Shown piece by piece: positions 9,383 to 18,932 of a stretch of 20,052 bases of DNA. Within the stretch, counting starts at the first letter, position 1; each line of letters opens with the position of its first letter. The position numbers were made by a program, and so were the translations under genes. Below the pieces are notes generated by a model. That model had not been told where the DNA came from. It saw only the letters and a list, made by a program, of their open reading frames with translations, and ran no database searches. Origin of the DNA: JANXAZ01 sp964504655 (GTDB taxonomy: Bacteria; Pseudomonadota; Alphaproteobacteria; Geminicoccales; Geminicoccaceae); NCBI GenBank assembly GCA_964504655.1, contig CAZDFD010000083.1:1-20052 (forward strand). Direction: 5' to 3'.

Positions 9383-10381
9383 TCAGGCCGAAGGCCAGTC
9401 CTCGAGCGAGGCGCCCGGCAGCTCGGCCGCGCAGAGGCCGAGCCAGGCGAGCGCCGCGCCGAAGGCCGCGGGCGGCTCCGCCACGAGGCGCAGCGGCCGG
9501 CCCCGCGGGCCCGGCAGCTCGAGCTCGCGGGCGTGCAGCATGAGGCCCTTGGGGGCGCCCGCCGGGTGTGCCGCCTTGCCGCCGTACTTGCCGTCGCCCA
9601 GGATCGGCGCGCCGATCGCCGCGCAATGGGCGCGGAGCTGATGGGTCCGGCCGGTCCGGGGCTGGAGGGCCACCCAGGTCGCGACCTTGCCGGCGCGCGC
9701 CAGGACCTTGAACTCGGTCCTGGCCCAGCGCCCGCTCTCCTCCTCCTCTCCGCGCCCGGCCGGCTCGACCTTCTCGCGGCCGGGCGGCCCGCGCTTGCCG
9801 AGCGGCAGGTCGATCACCCCCTCGTTGCGGGCCGGGCCCTTGACCAGGATCGCCCAGTAGAGCTTGCGCAGCCGGTGCTGCTGGAAGGCGAAGCCGAGCT
9901 CGCGCGCCGCCGCGGCGCTGCGCGCCACCACGATCACCCCCGAGGTGTCGCGGTCGAGCCGGTGCACGAGCCGCGGCCGCTCGCCGCCGCGGGCGAGCCC
10001 CTCGAGCAGGGCGTCGAGGTGGCGGGTCGTGCCGGTGCCGCCCTGGACCGCGAGGCCGGGCGGCTTGGCGAGCGCGATCAGCCGCTCGTCCTCGTACAGC
10101 ACGAGCCCGCGCACGAACGCCCGATCGGCCGCGGCGAGCGGGCGCGGGCCCGCGGGCGGCGGCGCCGCCGCCGCCTCGGGCAAAGGCGGCACCCGAACGG
10201 TCTGGCCGGCCACGAGCCGCTGGCCCGGCTGCGGACGCCGTCCGTCGACCCGGAACTGGCCGGTCCGCAGAAGCTTCTGCAGGCGCACGAAGGGCAGGCC
10301 CGGGAAATGCTCCTTGACCCAGCGGTCGAGCCGCCAGCCGGCCTCCTCGGGGGCCACCACCCGCTGCCCGACCGCGCTCAT
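9383..10381 (-). CDS. rluC: RluA-family 23S rRNA pseudouridine synthase (RluC-like)
   Basis: This 332-residue protein isomerises uridine to pseudouridine in RNA, probably 23S rRNA. An S4 RNA-binding domain occupies roughly residues 13-65 (WRLDRWVKEHFPGLP, LLRTGQFRVDG). The catalytic domain carries HRLDRDTSG (140-148), in which Asp143 is the catalytic aspartate. KLYWAILVKG (173-182), LQPRTGRTHQLRAHCAAIG (239-257) and GDGKYGG (262-268) are further RluA-family motifs. The S4 plus catalytic layout matches RluC/RluD-type enzymes, but the modified position cannot be told. The start ATG overlaps the rarA stop as ATGA, so the two genes are translationally coupled. Confidence 0.93.
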   Translation of the reverse strand: MSAVGQRVVAPEEAGWRLDRWVKEHFPGLPFVRLQKLLRTGQFRVDGRRPQPGQRLVAGQTVRVPPLPEAAAAPPPAGPRPLAAADRAFVRGLVLYEDERLIALAKPPGLAVQGGTGTTRHLDALLEGLARGGERPRLVHRLDRDTSGVIVVARSAAAARELGFAFQQHRLRKLYWAILVKGPARNEGVIDLPLGKRGPPGREKVEPAGRGEEEESGRWARTEFKVLARAGKVATWVALQPRTGRTHQLRAHCAAIGAPILGDGKYGGKAAHPAGAPKGLMLHARELELPGPRGRPLRLVAEPPAAFGAALAWLGLCAAELPGASLEDWPSA

Positions 10382-11699
10382 CCGCCCTCCCCGCGGCGCG
10401 CCGCGCGCAGCCGCTCGAGCTCGGCCAGGCGCTCCTTCAAGCGCGCCTCGCGGCCCTCGCCCGTCGGCTCGAAGAAGCGTTCGCGCGCCATGCCCTCGGG
10501 GAAATAGTCCTGGCCCGAGAAACGCTCGGGCGCGTCGTGGTCGTAGGCGTAGCCCTGGCCGTAGCCGAGCCGCCGCATGAGGGGCGTGGGCGCGTTCAGG
10601 ATGTGGAGGGGCGGCGGCAGCGAGCCGTGCTCCCTGGCCGCCCGCATCGCCCGGCCGAAGGCGAGGTAGACGGCGTTCGACTTGGGTGCCAAGGCCAGGT
10701 GCACGACGGCCTCGGCCAGGGCCAGCTCGCCCTCCGGGCTGCCCAGCCGCTCGTAGGCCTCGGCGGCGGCGAGCGCCAGGCCGAGCGCTCCGGGATCGGC
10801 GAGCCCCACGTCCTCGCTCGCCATGCGCACGATGCGGCGGGCGAGATAGCGCGGGTCCTCGCCGCCCGCGAGCATCCGGCAGAGCCAGTAGAGGGCGGCG
10901 TCGGGGTCCGAGCCGCGCACCGACTTGTGCAGCGCGCTGATCAGGTTGTAGTGCGCCTCCTCCTGCTTGTCGTAGAGCGGCAGGCGGCGCTGCAGCACCT
11001 CGGCGAGCGCCTCCACGTCCAGGATCGGCTCGGCCGGCAGGTCGGCGATCGCCTCGACCATGTTGAGGAGGTAGCGGCCGTCGCCGTCGGCGAGCTCGGC
11101 GAGCCGTGCCCGCGCCGCCTCGGCGAGCGGCAGCCGCCGCCCGAGGAAGCTCTCGGCGCGCTCGAGCAGCCGGCCGAGCGCGGCCGCGGACAGCCGCTCG
11201 AGCACCACGACGTGGCAGCGCGAGAGCAGCGCCGCGTTCAGGGCGAAGGACGGGTTCTCGGTGGTGGCGCCGACGAGCGTCACCGTGCCGTCCTCGACCT
11301 CGTGCAGGAGCCCGTCCTGCTGCGCCCGGTTGAAGCGGTGGATCTCGTCGATGAACAGGATCGGGTGGTGGCCGGCGGCGCGCAGCCGGCGCGCCTCCTC
11401 GAACGCCCGGCGCAGGTCGGCCACCCCGGCCATCACCGCCGACAGCGCGAGCAGGGGTGCGCCCACGGCCTTGGCGAGCAGGCGGGCGAGCGTGGTCTTG
11501 CCGGAGCCGGGCGGGCCCCAGAGGATCAAGGAGGCGAGCCGGCGGCGCGCCAGCATGCGGCCGAGCGGGCCGTCCGGGTCGAGTGCCGCCTCCTGGCCCA
11601 GAAGCTCGTCGAGGCGGGCGGGCCGCAGCCGCTCGGCCAACGGCGCGTCGGCCGCCGGCCGGGCCTCGCTCGCGGGTCCGAACAGGTCGCCCAGGGGGT

Positions 11700-13115
<1,416 letters not shown>

Positions 13116-13139
13116 CCGCCCGGCCCGCCCCGGCCCGCC

Positions 13140-13571
13140 TCAGGCGGCCCGGGCCGGCTCCGCCTCGACGGCCGGCTCCGGCCGCGGTCCGGAATCCTGG
13201 CCCTTGGCGGCGACGTCGCGGTCGACCAGCTCGATGACCGCGACGGCGGCGTTGTCGCCCTGGCGGAAGCCGGCCTTGAGGATCCGGCAATAGCCGCCCG
13301 GCCGCTCCCGGTAGCGCGGGCCCAGCACGTCCAGGATCTTGGCCGCGGTCGCCTCCGAGCGGGTCCGCGCGATCAGGAGCCGGCGCGCGTGCAGGCCGCC
13401 GCGCTTGCCGAGCGTGATCAGCTTCTCGACGACCGGCCGCAGCTCCTTGGCCTTGGGCAGGGTGGTCGTGATCTGCTCGTGCTTGACCAGCGCCTGGGCG
13501 AGGTTGGCCAGCAGCGCCTTGCGGTGCTCCCAGGTCCGGCTCAGCCTCCGGCCGCGCTTTTGGTGACGCAT
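13140..13571 (-). CDS. rplQ: 50S ribosomal protein L17 (bL17)
   Basis: This 143-residue protein is bL17 of the large subunit. MRHQKRGRRLSRTWEHRKAL at the start and ITTTLPKAKELRPVVEKLIT (34-53) are diagnostic. RYRERPGGYCRILK and RQGDNAAVAVIELVD follow in the usual places. The last ~20 residues form an Ala/Pro/Glu-rich tail beyond the conserved core, as seen in other alphaproteobacteria. It is the last ribosomal gene of the alpha operon, 70 bases after rpoA, with a GAGG-containing leader before the ATG. Confidence 0.98.
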   Translation of the reverse strand: MRHQKRGRRLSRTWEHRKALLANLAQALVKHEQITTTLPKAKELRPVVEKLITLGKRGGLHARRLLIARTRSEATAAKILDVLGPRYRERPGGYCRILKAGFRQGDNAAVAVIELVDRDVAAKGQDSGPRPEPAVEAEPARAA

Positions 13572-13641
13572 CGTCCGCGATCCTCGTGCTGCCCGCCGGC
13601 GCGGGCTCGGGCCCTACGATCCAATTGCCGCCGCCGGCGGC

Positions 13642-14658
13642 TCAGAACGGCTCCTCGACCTTGCGGGCCAGCTCCTCGATGTTGTCGGGCGGCCACCCGG
13701 TCACCTCCATGCCCAGATGGAGGCCCATCTGCGAGAGCACCTCCTTGATCTCGTTCAAGGACTTGCGCCCGAAGTTGGGGGTCCGCAGCATCTCCGCCTC
13801 GGTCTTCTGCACGAGATCGCCGATGTAGACGATGTTGTCGTTCTTGAGGCAGTTGGCCGAGCGCACCGAGAGCTCGAGCTCGTCGACCTTGCGCAGGAGG
13901 TTCGGGTTGAACGGCAGCTCCGGCCGCCGCTCGCTCGGCATGGCGAGGTGCGGCTCCTCGAAATTGATGAACAGCTGGAGCTGGTCCTGCAGGATCCGCG
14001 CGGCGTAGGCGACCGCGTCCTCGGGCGCCACCGAGCCGTCGGTCTCGACCTGCATGATCAGCTTGTCGTAGTCGGTCTGCTGGCCGACCCGGGCGTTGTC
14101 GACCCGGTAGGCGACCTTGCGCACCGGGCTGTAGATGGCGTCGACCGCGATCAGTCCGATCGGCGCGTCCTCGCTCTTGTTGAGGTGCGCCGGGACGTAG
14201 CCCTTGCCGCTGTGGATGGTGAGCTCCATCGCCAGCTTGCCGCCCTGGTCGACGTGGCAGATGACGTGGTCGGGATCCATGATCTCGAGGTCGTGGCCGG
14301 CCTCGATCATCCCGGCCGTGACCACCTTGGGCCCCTCGACCTTGAGGCCGACGCGGCGCGGCCCCTCGCTGTGCAGGCGCAGCCCGAGCGACTTGAGGTT
14401 GAGGACGATGTCGGTCACGTCCTCGCGCACGCCCGGGATGCTCGAGAACTCGTGCAGCACGCCGTCGACGTGGATCGCGGTGACCGCCGCGCCCTGCAGG
14501 GACGACAGCAGCACCCGTCGGAGCGCGTTGCCGAGCGTGATGCCGAAGCCCCGCTCGAGCGGCTCGACGACGATGATCGCCTCGCGGTCGGGGCGGCGCC
14601 CCGGCTGCACGTCGAGCTTCTGGGGCTTGATCAGCTCCTGCCAGTTCCTCTGGATCAA
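13642..14658 (-). CDS. rpoA: RNA polymerase alpha subunit
   Basis: This 338-residue alpha subunit dimerises to nucleate RNA polymerase and contacts UP elements and activators through its C-terminal domain. The N-terminal domain has RGFGITLGNALRRVLLSSLQ (36-55) and FSSIPGVREDVTDIVLNLK (71-89). The C-terminal domain starts near residue 255 and carries RSANCLKN with Arg266 and Asn269 at the DNA-contact positions, then LRTPNFGRKSLNEIKEVL (291-308). The start is taken as TTG at 14658: it gives the conserved MIQRNWQELIKP and has GAGGTGG at the right distance. An in-frame ATG five codons upstream (14673) has no good Shine-Dalgarno. The length agrees with alphaproteobacterial RpoA. Confidence 0.97.
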   Translation of the reverse strand: MIQRNWQELIKPQKLDVQPGRRPDREAIIVVEPLERGFGITLGNALRRVLLSSLQGAAVTAIHVDGVLHEFSSIPGVREDVTDIVLNLKSLGLRLHSEGPRRVGLKVEGPKVVTAGMIEAGHDLEIMDPDHVICHVDQGGKLAMELTIHSGKGYVPAHLNKSEDAPIGLIAVDAIYSPVRKVAYRVDNARVGQQTDYDKLIMQVETDGSVAPEDAVAYAARILQDQLQLFINFEEPHLAMPSERRPELPFNPNLLRKVDELELSVRSANCLKNDNIVYIGDLVQKTEAEMLRTPNFGRKSLNEIKEVLSQMGLHLGMEVTGWPPDNIEELARKVEEPF

Positions 14659-14662
14659 CGAA

Positions 14663-14669
14663 CCACCTC
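14663..14669 (-). promoter_or_regulatory. Ribosome binding site that selects the TTG start of rpoA
   Basis: GAGGTGG on the minus strand (14669-14663) leaves seven bases between GAGG and the TTG at 14658. It lies between the alternative ATG at 14673 and the TTG, so it can only serve the TTG. Confidence 0.6.
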
Positions 14670-14708
14670 GCATCTGCACGGCTGCGATGCCCAATGCGTC
14701 TGGGCCCG

Positions 14709-14728
14709 CGGGCCGGTCGAACGGCCCG
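14709..14728. repeat. Inverted repeat in the rpsK-rpoA gap
   Basis: CGGGCCG (14709-14715) and CGGCCCG (14722-14728) are perfect complements around a six-base loop. In the rpsK-rpoA transcript this would fold into a seven-pair GC hairpin about 50 bases before the rpoA start. No U-tract follows, so it is not a standard terminator. It could affect message processing or translation of rpoA, but nothing demonstrates this. Confidence 0.45.
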
Positions 14729-14761
14729 GGGCGGGTTGCGCGAACGATCGACACCGACGGC

Positions 14762-15154
14762 TCAGACTCGGCGGCGCTTGCGCGGCCGACAGCCATTGTG
14801 CGGGATCGGCGTGACGTCGCGAATGGATGTGATCGTGAACCCCACCGACTGCAAGGCGCGCAGCGCCGATTCGCGGCCGGAGCCGGGCCCGCGCACCTGC
14901 ACCTCGAGGGTCCGCATGCCGTGCTCCATCGCCTTGCGGCCGGCGGCCTCGGCGGCCACCTGGGCGGCGAAGGGAGTCGACTTGCGCGAGCCCTTGAAGC
15001 CCTGCGAGCCGGCCGACGACCAGGCGATCGCGTTGCCCTGCGCGTCGGTGATGGTGATCATGGTGTTGTTGAAGGTCGCGGCGACGTGCGCCACGCCCGA
15101 GGTGATGTTCTTGCGCTCGCGGCGGCGAACGCGGCCGGTGGTCTCGGTCGCCAT
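14762..15154 (-). CDS. rpsK: 30S ribosomal protein S11 (uS11)
   Basis: This 130-residue protein is a small-subunit platform component. GVAHVAATFNNTMITITDAQ (20-39), SSAGSQGFKGSRKSTPFAAQ and the C-terminal DVTPIPHNGCRPRKRRRV are diagnostic of uS11. Length is standard. The ATG at 15154 lies three bases after the rpsM stop. A 103-base gap with an inverted repeat separates it from rpoA. Confidence 0.98.
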   Translation of the reverse strand: MATETTGRVRRRERKNITSGVAHVAATFNNTMITITDAQGNAIAWSSAGSQGFKGSRKSTPFAAQVAAEAAGRKAMEHGMRTLEVQVRGPGSGRESALRALQSVGFTITSIRDVTPIPHNGCRPRKRRRV

Positions 15155-15157
15155 GGC

Positions 15158-15538
15158 TTACTTCTTGGTCGCCTTCTTCTTGCCCGCGATCGGCCGGGCC
15201 GGGCCCTTGCGGGTCCGCGCGTTGGTGTGGGTCCGCTGGCCGCGGACCGGCAGCCCGCGCCGGTGCCGGAGCCCGCGATAGCAGCCGAGGTCCATCAGCC
15301 GCTTGATGTTCATCGCGACCTCGCGCCGGAGGTCGCCCTCGACCTTGTGCTCGCGGTCGATGACCTCGCGGATGCGCGCCACCTCGGCGTCGGTCAGCTC
15401 GTGCGTGCGCCGCTGATGGGCGATCCCGCAGCGGTCGAGGATCACCTTGGAGTTGCTCGGGCCGATCCCGTAGATGTAGGTCAGCGCGACCCAGATCGGC
15501 TTCTGGCTCGGGATGTTGACACCGGCGATGCGGGCCAC
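15158..15538 (-). CDS. rpsM: 30S ribosomal protein S13 (uS13)
   Basis: This 126-residue protein sits in the head of the small subunit, at bridges to the large subunit. MARIAGVNIPSQKPIWVALT, IYGIGPSNSKVIL (23-35) and RGLRHRRGLPVRGQRTHTNA are diagnostic. The start is GTG at 15538 with AGGAG eight bases ahead. It is the first gene after a 102-base gap that holds a strong promoter candidate, so it probably leads its own transcript rpsM-rpsK-rpoA-rplQ. Confidence 0.98.
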   Translation of the reverse strand: MARIAGVNIPSQKPIWVALTYIYGIGPSNSKVILDRCGIAHQRRTHELTDAEVARIREVIDREHKVEGDLRREVAMNIKRLMDLGCYRGLRHRRGLPVRGQRTHTNARTRKGPARPIAGKKKATKK

Positions 15539-15616
15539 GTCAGAGTCTCCTGGGCTCGACCGGACGCGCGGCGAGCGCGACCGTTCCTTCCGGCCCCGCG
15601 CCCGAAAAGCGCGCGG

Positions 15617-15644
15617 AGTATAGAGGCCGCCGGCCGGCCGTCAA
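15617..15644 (-). promoter_or_regulatory. Promoter for rpsM-rpsK-rpoA-rplQ, overlapping the adk stop codon
   Basis: On the minus strand TTGACG (15644-15639, five of six of TTGACA) and TATACT (15622-15617, five of six of TATAAT) are 16 bases apart. The first element reads TTGACGG, matching the alphaproteobacterial TTGaCgS form completely. The adk stop TGA (15643-15641) lies inside the -35 box. Transcription would start near 15610, giving a leader of about 70 bases before the rpsM GTG. In such GC-rich DNA an AT-rich hexamer at correct spacing is notable. Confidence 0.65.
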
Positions 15645-16297
15645 TCGCCGACGCCCTCGAGGGCGCGGCCGATCGCCGCGGTCACCTCGGCGATCGGCGC
15701 CATGCCGTCGACCGGGCGCAGGAGCCCGCGCGCCGCGTAGAACGGCAGGAGGGGTGCCGTCTGCGCCTCGTAGGCCTGCAGCCGGGTGCGGACCGCCTCG
15801 GCCGTGTCGTCCTTGCGGCGGGTGAACTCGGTGGCGCCGCACACGTCGCACACGCCTTCGACCGCCGGCCGCTTGAAGCGGTCGTGGTAGCCGGCGCCGC
15901 ACTTGGCGCAGGCGAACCGCCCGGCGATCCGCTCGACCAGCGCCTCGAGGTCGACCCGGATCTCGAGCACGGCATCGAGCCGCTCGCGGCGCTCCTCGAG
16001 CATCCGGTCGAGCGCCTCGGCCTGCGCCAGGGTGCGCGGGAAGCCGTCGAGCACGAAGCCCGGTGCGCAGTCGGGCTCGGCGATCCGCTCGGCCACGATG
16101 GCGTTGATGATCGCATCCGAGACGAGCTCGCCGCGCTCCATGACCGCCTTGGCGCGGCGGCCGACCTCGCTGCCGCGGGCGACCGCGGCGCGCAGCATGT
16201 CGCCGGTCGAAAGCTGCGGCACGCCGTAGCGCTCCTTGAGCCACTGCGCCTGCGTGCCCTTGCCCGCACCGGGCGGCCCGAGAAGCACGAGCCTCAT
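15641..16297 (-). CDS. adk: Adenylate kinase, zinc-type LID
   Basis: This 218-residue enzyme interconverts ATP plus AMP with two ADP in the cytoplasm. The P-loop is GPPGAGKGT (7-15); STGDMLRAAV (30-39) and DGFPRTLAQAEAL (84-96) bind AMP. The LID carries CAKC (130-133) and CDVC (150-153), four cysteines that can hold a structural zinc, so this is the long, zinc-type form. RRKDDTAEAVRTRL (160-173) is also conserved. The ATG overlaps the secY stop as ATGA. Its stop codon sits inside the promoter candidate for rpsM. Confidence 0.97.
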   Translation of the reverse strand: MRLVLLGPPGAGKGTQAQWLKERYGVPQLSTGDMLRAAVARGSEVGRRAKAVMERGELVSDAIINAIVAERIAEPDCAPGFVLDGFPRTLAQAEALDRMLEERRERLDAVLEIRVDLEALVERIAGRFACAKCGAGYHDRFKRPAVEGVCDVCGATEFTRRKDDTAEAVRTRLQAYEAQTAPLLPFYAARGLLRPVDGMAPIAEVTAAIGRALEGVGD

Positions 16298-17640
16298 CCG
16301 CGCCTCCCCCTGAGCCGCGCCTTCTTGATCAGGCCCTCGTACTGGTGGGCGATCAGGTGCGACTGGATCTGCGCCACCGTGTCCATGGTCACCGACACCA
16401 CGATCAGGAGCGAGGTGCCGCCGAAGTAGAACGGCACCGCGTACTGCGCGATCAGGATCTCCGGCAGCACGCAGACCGCCGCCAGATAGAGCGCGCCCAC
16501 CGCGGTCAGCCGGGTCAACACGTAGTCGAGATACTCGGCGGTGCGCTGGCCCGGGCGGATGCCGGGGATGAAGCCGCCGTGCTTCTTCAGGTTGTCGGCC
16601 GTCTCCTGCGGATTGAAGACGATCGAGGTGTAGAAGAAGGCGAAGAACACGATCAGCGCCACGTAGATCAGGATGTGCAGCGGCCGGCCGTAGCCGAGCG
16701 CCGTCGTGATCACGATCAGCCACTCCGGGCCGCCCTGGCCGGTGAAGCTGCCGACCGTGGCGGGCAGGAGGAGGAGCGAGCTCGCGAAGATCGCCGGGAT
16801 CACGCCCGAGGTGTTGAGCTTCAAGGGCAGGTGCGAGCTCTCGCCGCCGAACATGCGGTTGCCGCCCACCATCCGCTTCGGATACTGGACGATCAGCCGG
16901 CGCTGCGCCCGCTCCACGAACACGATGAAGGTGACGACGGCGGCCGCGATCACCAAGAGGAGCAGGATGAACAGGGTCGACATGGCGCCGGTGCGGCCGA
17001 GCTCGAGCAGCGCCGCGAGCGCCGAGGGCAGGGCCGCGATGATGCCCACGAAGATGATCAACGAGATGCCGTTGCCGATGCCGCGCGCGGTCACCTGCTC
17101 GCCGAGCCACATCAGGAACACGGTGCCGCCGACGATCGTGATCACCGTCGTGATGCGGAAGAACCAGCCCGGGTCGATGACCGCCGAGCCGTTCGGCCCC
17201 GAGGTCGCCTCGAGCCCGATCGCCATGCCCCAGGCCTGGAAGGCGGCCAGCACCACGGTCAGATAGCGGGTGTACTGGTTGATCTTCTTGCGCCCGCTCT
17301 CGCCCTCCTTCTTGAGGGCCTCGAGCGTGGGCGACACCGCGGTCATCAGCTGCAGGATGATCGAGGCCGAGATGTAGGGCAGGATGCCGAGCGCGAAGAT
17401 CGACATGCGCTCGAGGGCGCCACCTGCGAACATGTTGAACATGCCGAGGATGCCGCCGCGCTGCTGGGCGAAGATCTGCGCCATGATGGCCGGGTCGATG
17501 CCCGGCAGCGGCACGTAGGTCCCGAGCCGGTAGACGATCAGGCAGCCGAGCGTGAACCAGATGCGCTTCTTGAGCTCGGTGGCCTTGGCGAAGGCCCCGA
17601 AATTGATCGCACCCGCGAGCTGCTCGGCCGCCGAGGCCAT
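16294..17640 (-). CDS. secY: Preprotein translocase subunit SecY
   Basis: This 448-residue inner-membrane protein forms the protein-conducting pore of SecYEG. The first membrane helix is near residues 27-44 and leads into GTYVPLPGIDP (40-50). The plug region GGILGMFNMFAGGALERMS (62-80) and ALGILPYISASIILQL (83-98) are highly conserved. The cytosolic loop KKEGESGRKKINQYTRYLT (110-128) and further hydrophobic segments agree with ten membrane spans. Length is typical. GAGGGA overlapping the rplO stop serves as its Shine-Dalgarno, and its own stop overlaps the adk start. Confidence 0.98.
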   Translation of the reverse strand: MASAAEQLAGAINFGAFAKATELKKRIWFTLGCLIVYRLGTYVPLPGIDPAIMAQIFAQQRGGILGMFNMFAGGALERMSIFALGILPYISASIILQLMTAVSPTLEALKKEGESGRKKINQYTRYLTVVLAAFQAWGMAIGLEATSGPNGSAVIDPGWFFRITTVITIVGGTVFLMWLGEQVTARGIGNGISLIIFVGIIAALPSALAALLELGRTGAMSTLFILLLLVIAAAVVTFIVFVERAQRRLIVQYPKRMVGGNRMFGGESSHLPLKLNTSGVIPAIFASSLLLLPATVGSFTGQGGPEWLIVITTALGYGRPLHILIYVALIVFFAFFYTSIVFNPQETADNLKKHGGFIPGIRPGQRTAEYLDYVLTRLTAVGALYLAAVCVLPEILIAQYAVPFYFGGTSLLIVVSVTMDTVAQIQSHLIAHQYEGLIKKARLRGRRG

Positions 17641-17651
17641 GGTCGCGTCCC

Positions 17652-18134
17652 TCAGCCGGCGGCCGGCTCGGTCGCGGGCGGCAGCACGACGCTGCCGCCG
17701 GCCTTCTCGACCGCCTCGACCGCCTTCTTCGAAGCGTGCGCCACCTCGAGCGTGAGCGCCACCGCGAGCTCGCCGCGCGCCAGGAGCCGCACCCCGTCGC
17801 GGGCGCGGCGGATCACCCCGGCCTCGACCAGGCCCGTGGCGTCGAGCCGGGCGCCGGCCGCGATCTTGCCGGCCTCGACCGCCGCCTGCAGGGTGTCGAG
17901 GTTGAGGACCGCGAACTCGCCGCGGGTCGGGTTCTTGAAGCCGCGCTTGGGCAGCCGCCGGTAGATCGGCATCTGGCCGCCCTCGAACCAGGGCGGCTTC
18001 GGGTTGGAGCGGCGCGCCTTCGCACCCTTGTGGCCCTTGCCCGAGGTCTTGCCGAGGCCCGAGCCGATGCCGCGGCCGAGCCGCTTCCGGGCCGGCCGGG
18101 CGCCCGGATTGTCCTTGAGCTCGTTGAGCTTCAT
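17652..18134 (-). CDS. rplO: 50S ribosomal protein L15 (uL15)
   Basis: This 160-residue protein is a large-subunit assembly protein. MKLNELKDNPGARPARKRLG, GRGIGSGLGKTSGKGHKGAK (20-39) and FEGGQMPIYRRLPKRGF are diagnostic of uL15. A short Pro/Ala tail (PPATEPAAG) follows the conserved core. The ATG at 18134 is preceded by GAGGAG that overlaps the rpmD stop codon. The order rpmD-rplO-secY is the classic spc layout. Confidence 0.98.
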   Translation of the reverse strand: MKLNELKDNPGARPARKRLGRGIGSGLGKTSGKGHKGAKARRSNPKPPWFEGGQMPIYRRLPKRGFKNPTRGEFAVLNLDTLQAAVEAGKIAAGARLDATGLVEAGVIRRARDGVRLLARGELAVALTLEVAHASKKAVEAVEKAGGSVVLPPATEPAAG

Positions 18135-18144
18135 CGCCCGCTCC

Positions 18145-18339
18145 TCAGTCCGCCTCGACCGGCTCGACCTTGACCAGATGGCGGACCTTGGCGATCCGCC
18201 CGCGATTGGCCGGGGTGTCCTCGAGCACCCGCGAGCGGTGCAGCTTGTTGAGGCCGAGGCAGACGAGCGTCGCCCGCTGGTCGGCCGGCCGGCCGATCGG
18301 GCTGCCGATCTGCGTCACCTTGAGCCGCGTGGTCGCCAT
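18145..18339 (-). CDS. rpmD: 50S ribosomal protein L30 (uL30)
   Basis: This small protein of 64 residues has the bacterial uL30 pattern: TTRLKVTQIGSPIGRPADQR, then LGLNKLHRSRVLEDTPANRG, and an end in VRHLVKVE. The ATG at 18339 gives the standard short N-terminus, with GGAG eight bases ahead. A longer in-frame ATG at 18402 would only add residues read out of frame through the end of rpsE, so it is rejected. Confidence 0.97.
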   Translation of the reverse strand: MATTRLKVTQIGSPIGRPADQRATLVCLGLNKLHRSRVLEDTPANRGRIAKVRHLVKVEPVEAD

Positions 18340-18358
18340 ACCCGTCACTCCAGGGGCC

Positions 18359-18919
18359 TCACTCGGCCCGCGCCGGCTCGCCGCCGGCCTCGCGCCGGCC
18401 AACGAGATCGGTCACCTTCTTGCCGCGCTTGGCCGCCACGGTGCGCGGCGAGCAGACCAGCTGCAGCGCCGCGAAGGTGGCCTTCACCATGTTGTGCGGG
18501 TTGGCCGAGCCCAGGCACTTGGCGACCACGTCGCCGATCCCGAGCGCCTCGAACACCGCCCGCATCGGCCCGCCGGCGATGATCCCGGTGCCCGGCGGGG
18601 CGGCGCGCAGCACCACGCTGCCGGCGCCGAACCGGCCGAGCACGTCGTGGTGCAGCGTGCGGCCCTGGCGCAGCGGCACCCGGATCATGCCGCGCTTGGC
18701 CTGCTCGGTGGCCTTGCGGACCGCCTCCGGCACCTCGCGCGCCTTGCCCGAGCCGTAGCCGACCCGGCCCTTGCCGTCGCCGACCACGACCAGCGCCGAG
18801 AAGCCGAACCGGCGGCCGCCCTTGACCACCTTGGCGACGCGGTTGACGCTGACCAGCCGATCGATCAGCTCGCCGTCGCCGCGCTCCTCGCCGCCCGCCC
18901 GCTCGCGTCCTCGTGCCAT
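18359..18919 (-). CDS. rpsE: 30S ribosomal protein S5 (uS5)
   Basis: This 186-residue small-subunit protein contributes to decoding accuracy. The N-terminal double-stranded-RNA-binding-like domain has LVSVNRVAKVVKGGRRFGFS (22-41) and VVGDGKGRVGYGSGKAREVP (45-64). The C-terminal domain has PGTGIIAGGPMRAVFEALGI and GSANPHNMVKATFAALQ. N- and C-terminal charged tails are ordinary for alphaproteobacteria. It starts at ATG 18919, 13 bases after the rplR stop. Confidence 0.98.
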   Translation of the reverse strand: MARGRERAGGEERGDGELIDRLVSVNRVAKVVKGGRRFGFSALVVVGDGKGRVGYGSGKAREVPEAVRKATEQAKRGMIRVPLRQGRTLHHDVLGRFGAGSVVLRAAPPGTGIIAGGPMRAVFEALGIGDVVAKCLGSANPHNMVKATFAALQLVCSPRTVAAKRGKKVTDLVGRREAGGEPARAE

Positions 18920-18932
18920 GCCCTTCCCGCCC

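Noticed and set aside
13630..13641. Twelve-base palindrome GCCGCCGGCGGC directly after the rpoA stop
   Set aside because: It can form only a four-pair stem with a small loop and is expected by chance in DNA of this composition.
15596..15616. Six-base inverted repeat CCGCGC/GCGCGG near the predicted rpsM transcription start
   Set aside because: Half of it would lie upstream of the predicted transcript start, and short GC repeats are common here, so I do not call it a leader structure or attenuator.
14204..16429. Plus-strand open frame of 741 codons across rpoA, rpsK, rpsM, adk and secY
   Set aside because: It runs antisense to five universally conserved genes, which is a GC artefact.
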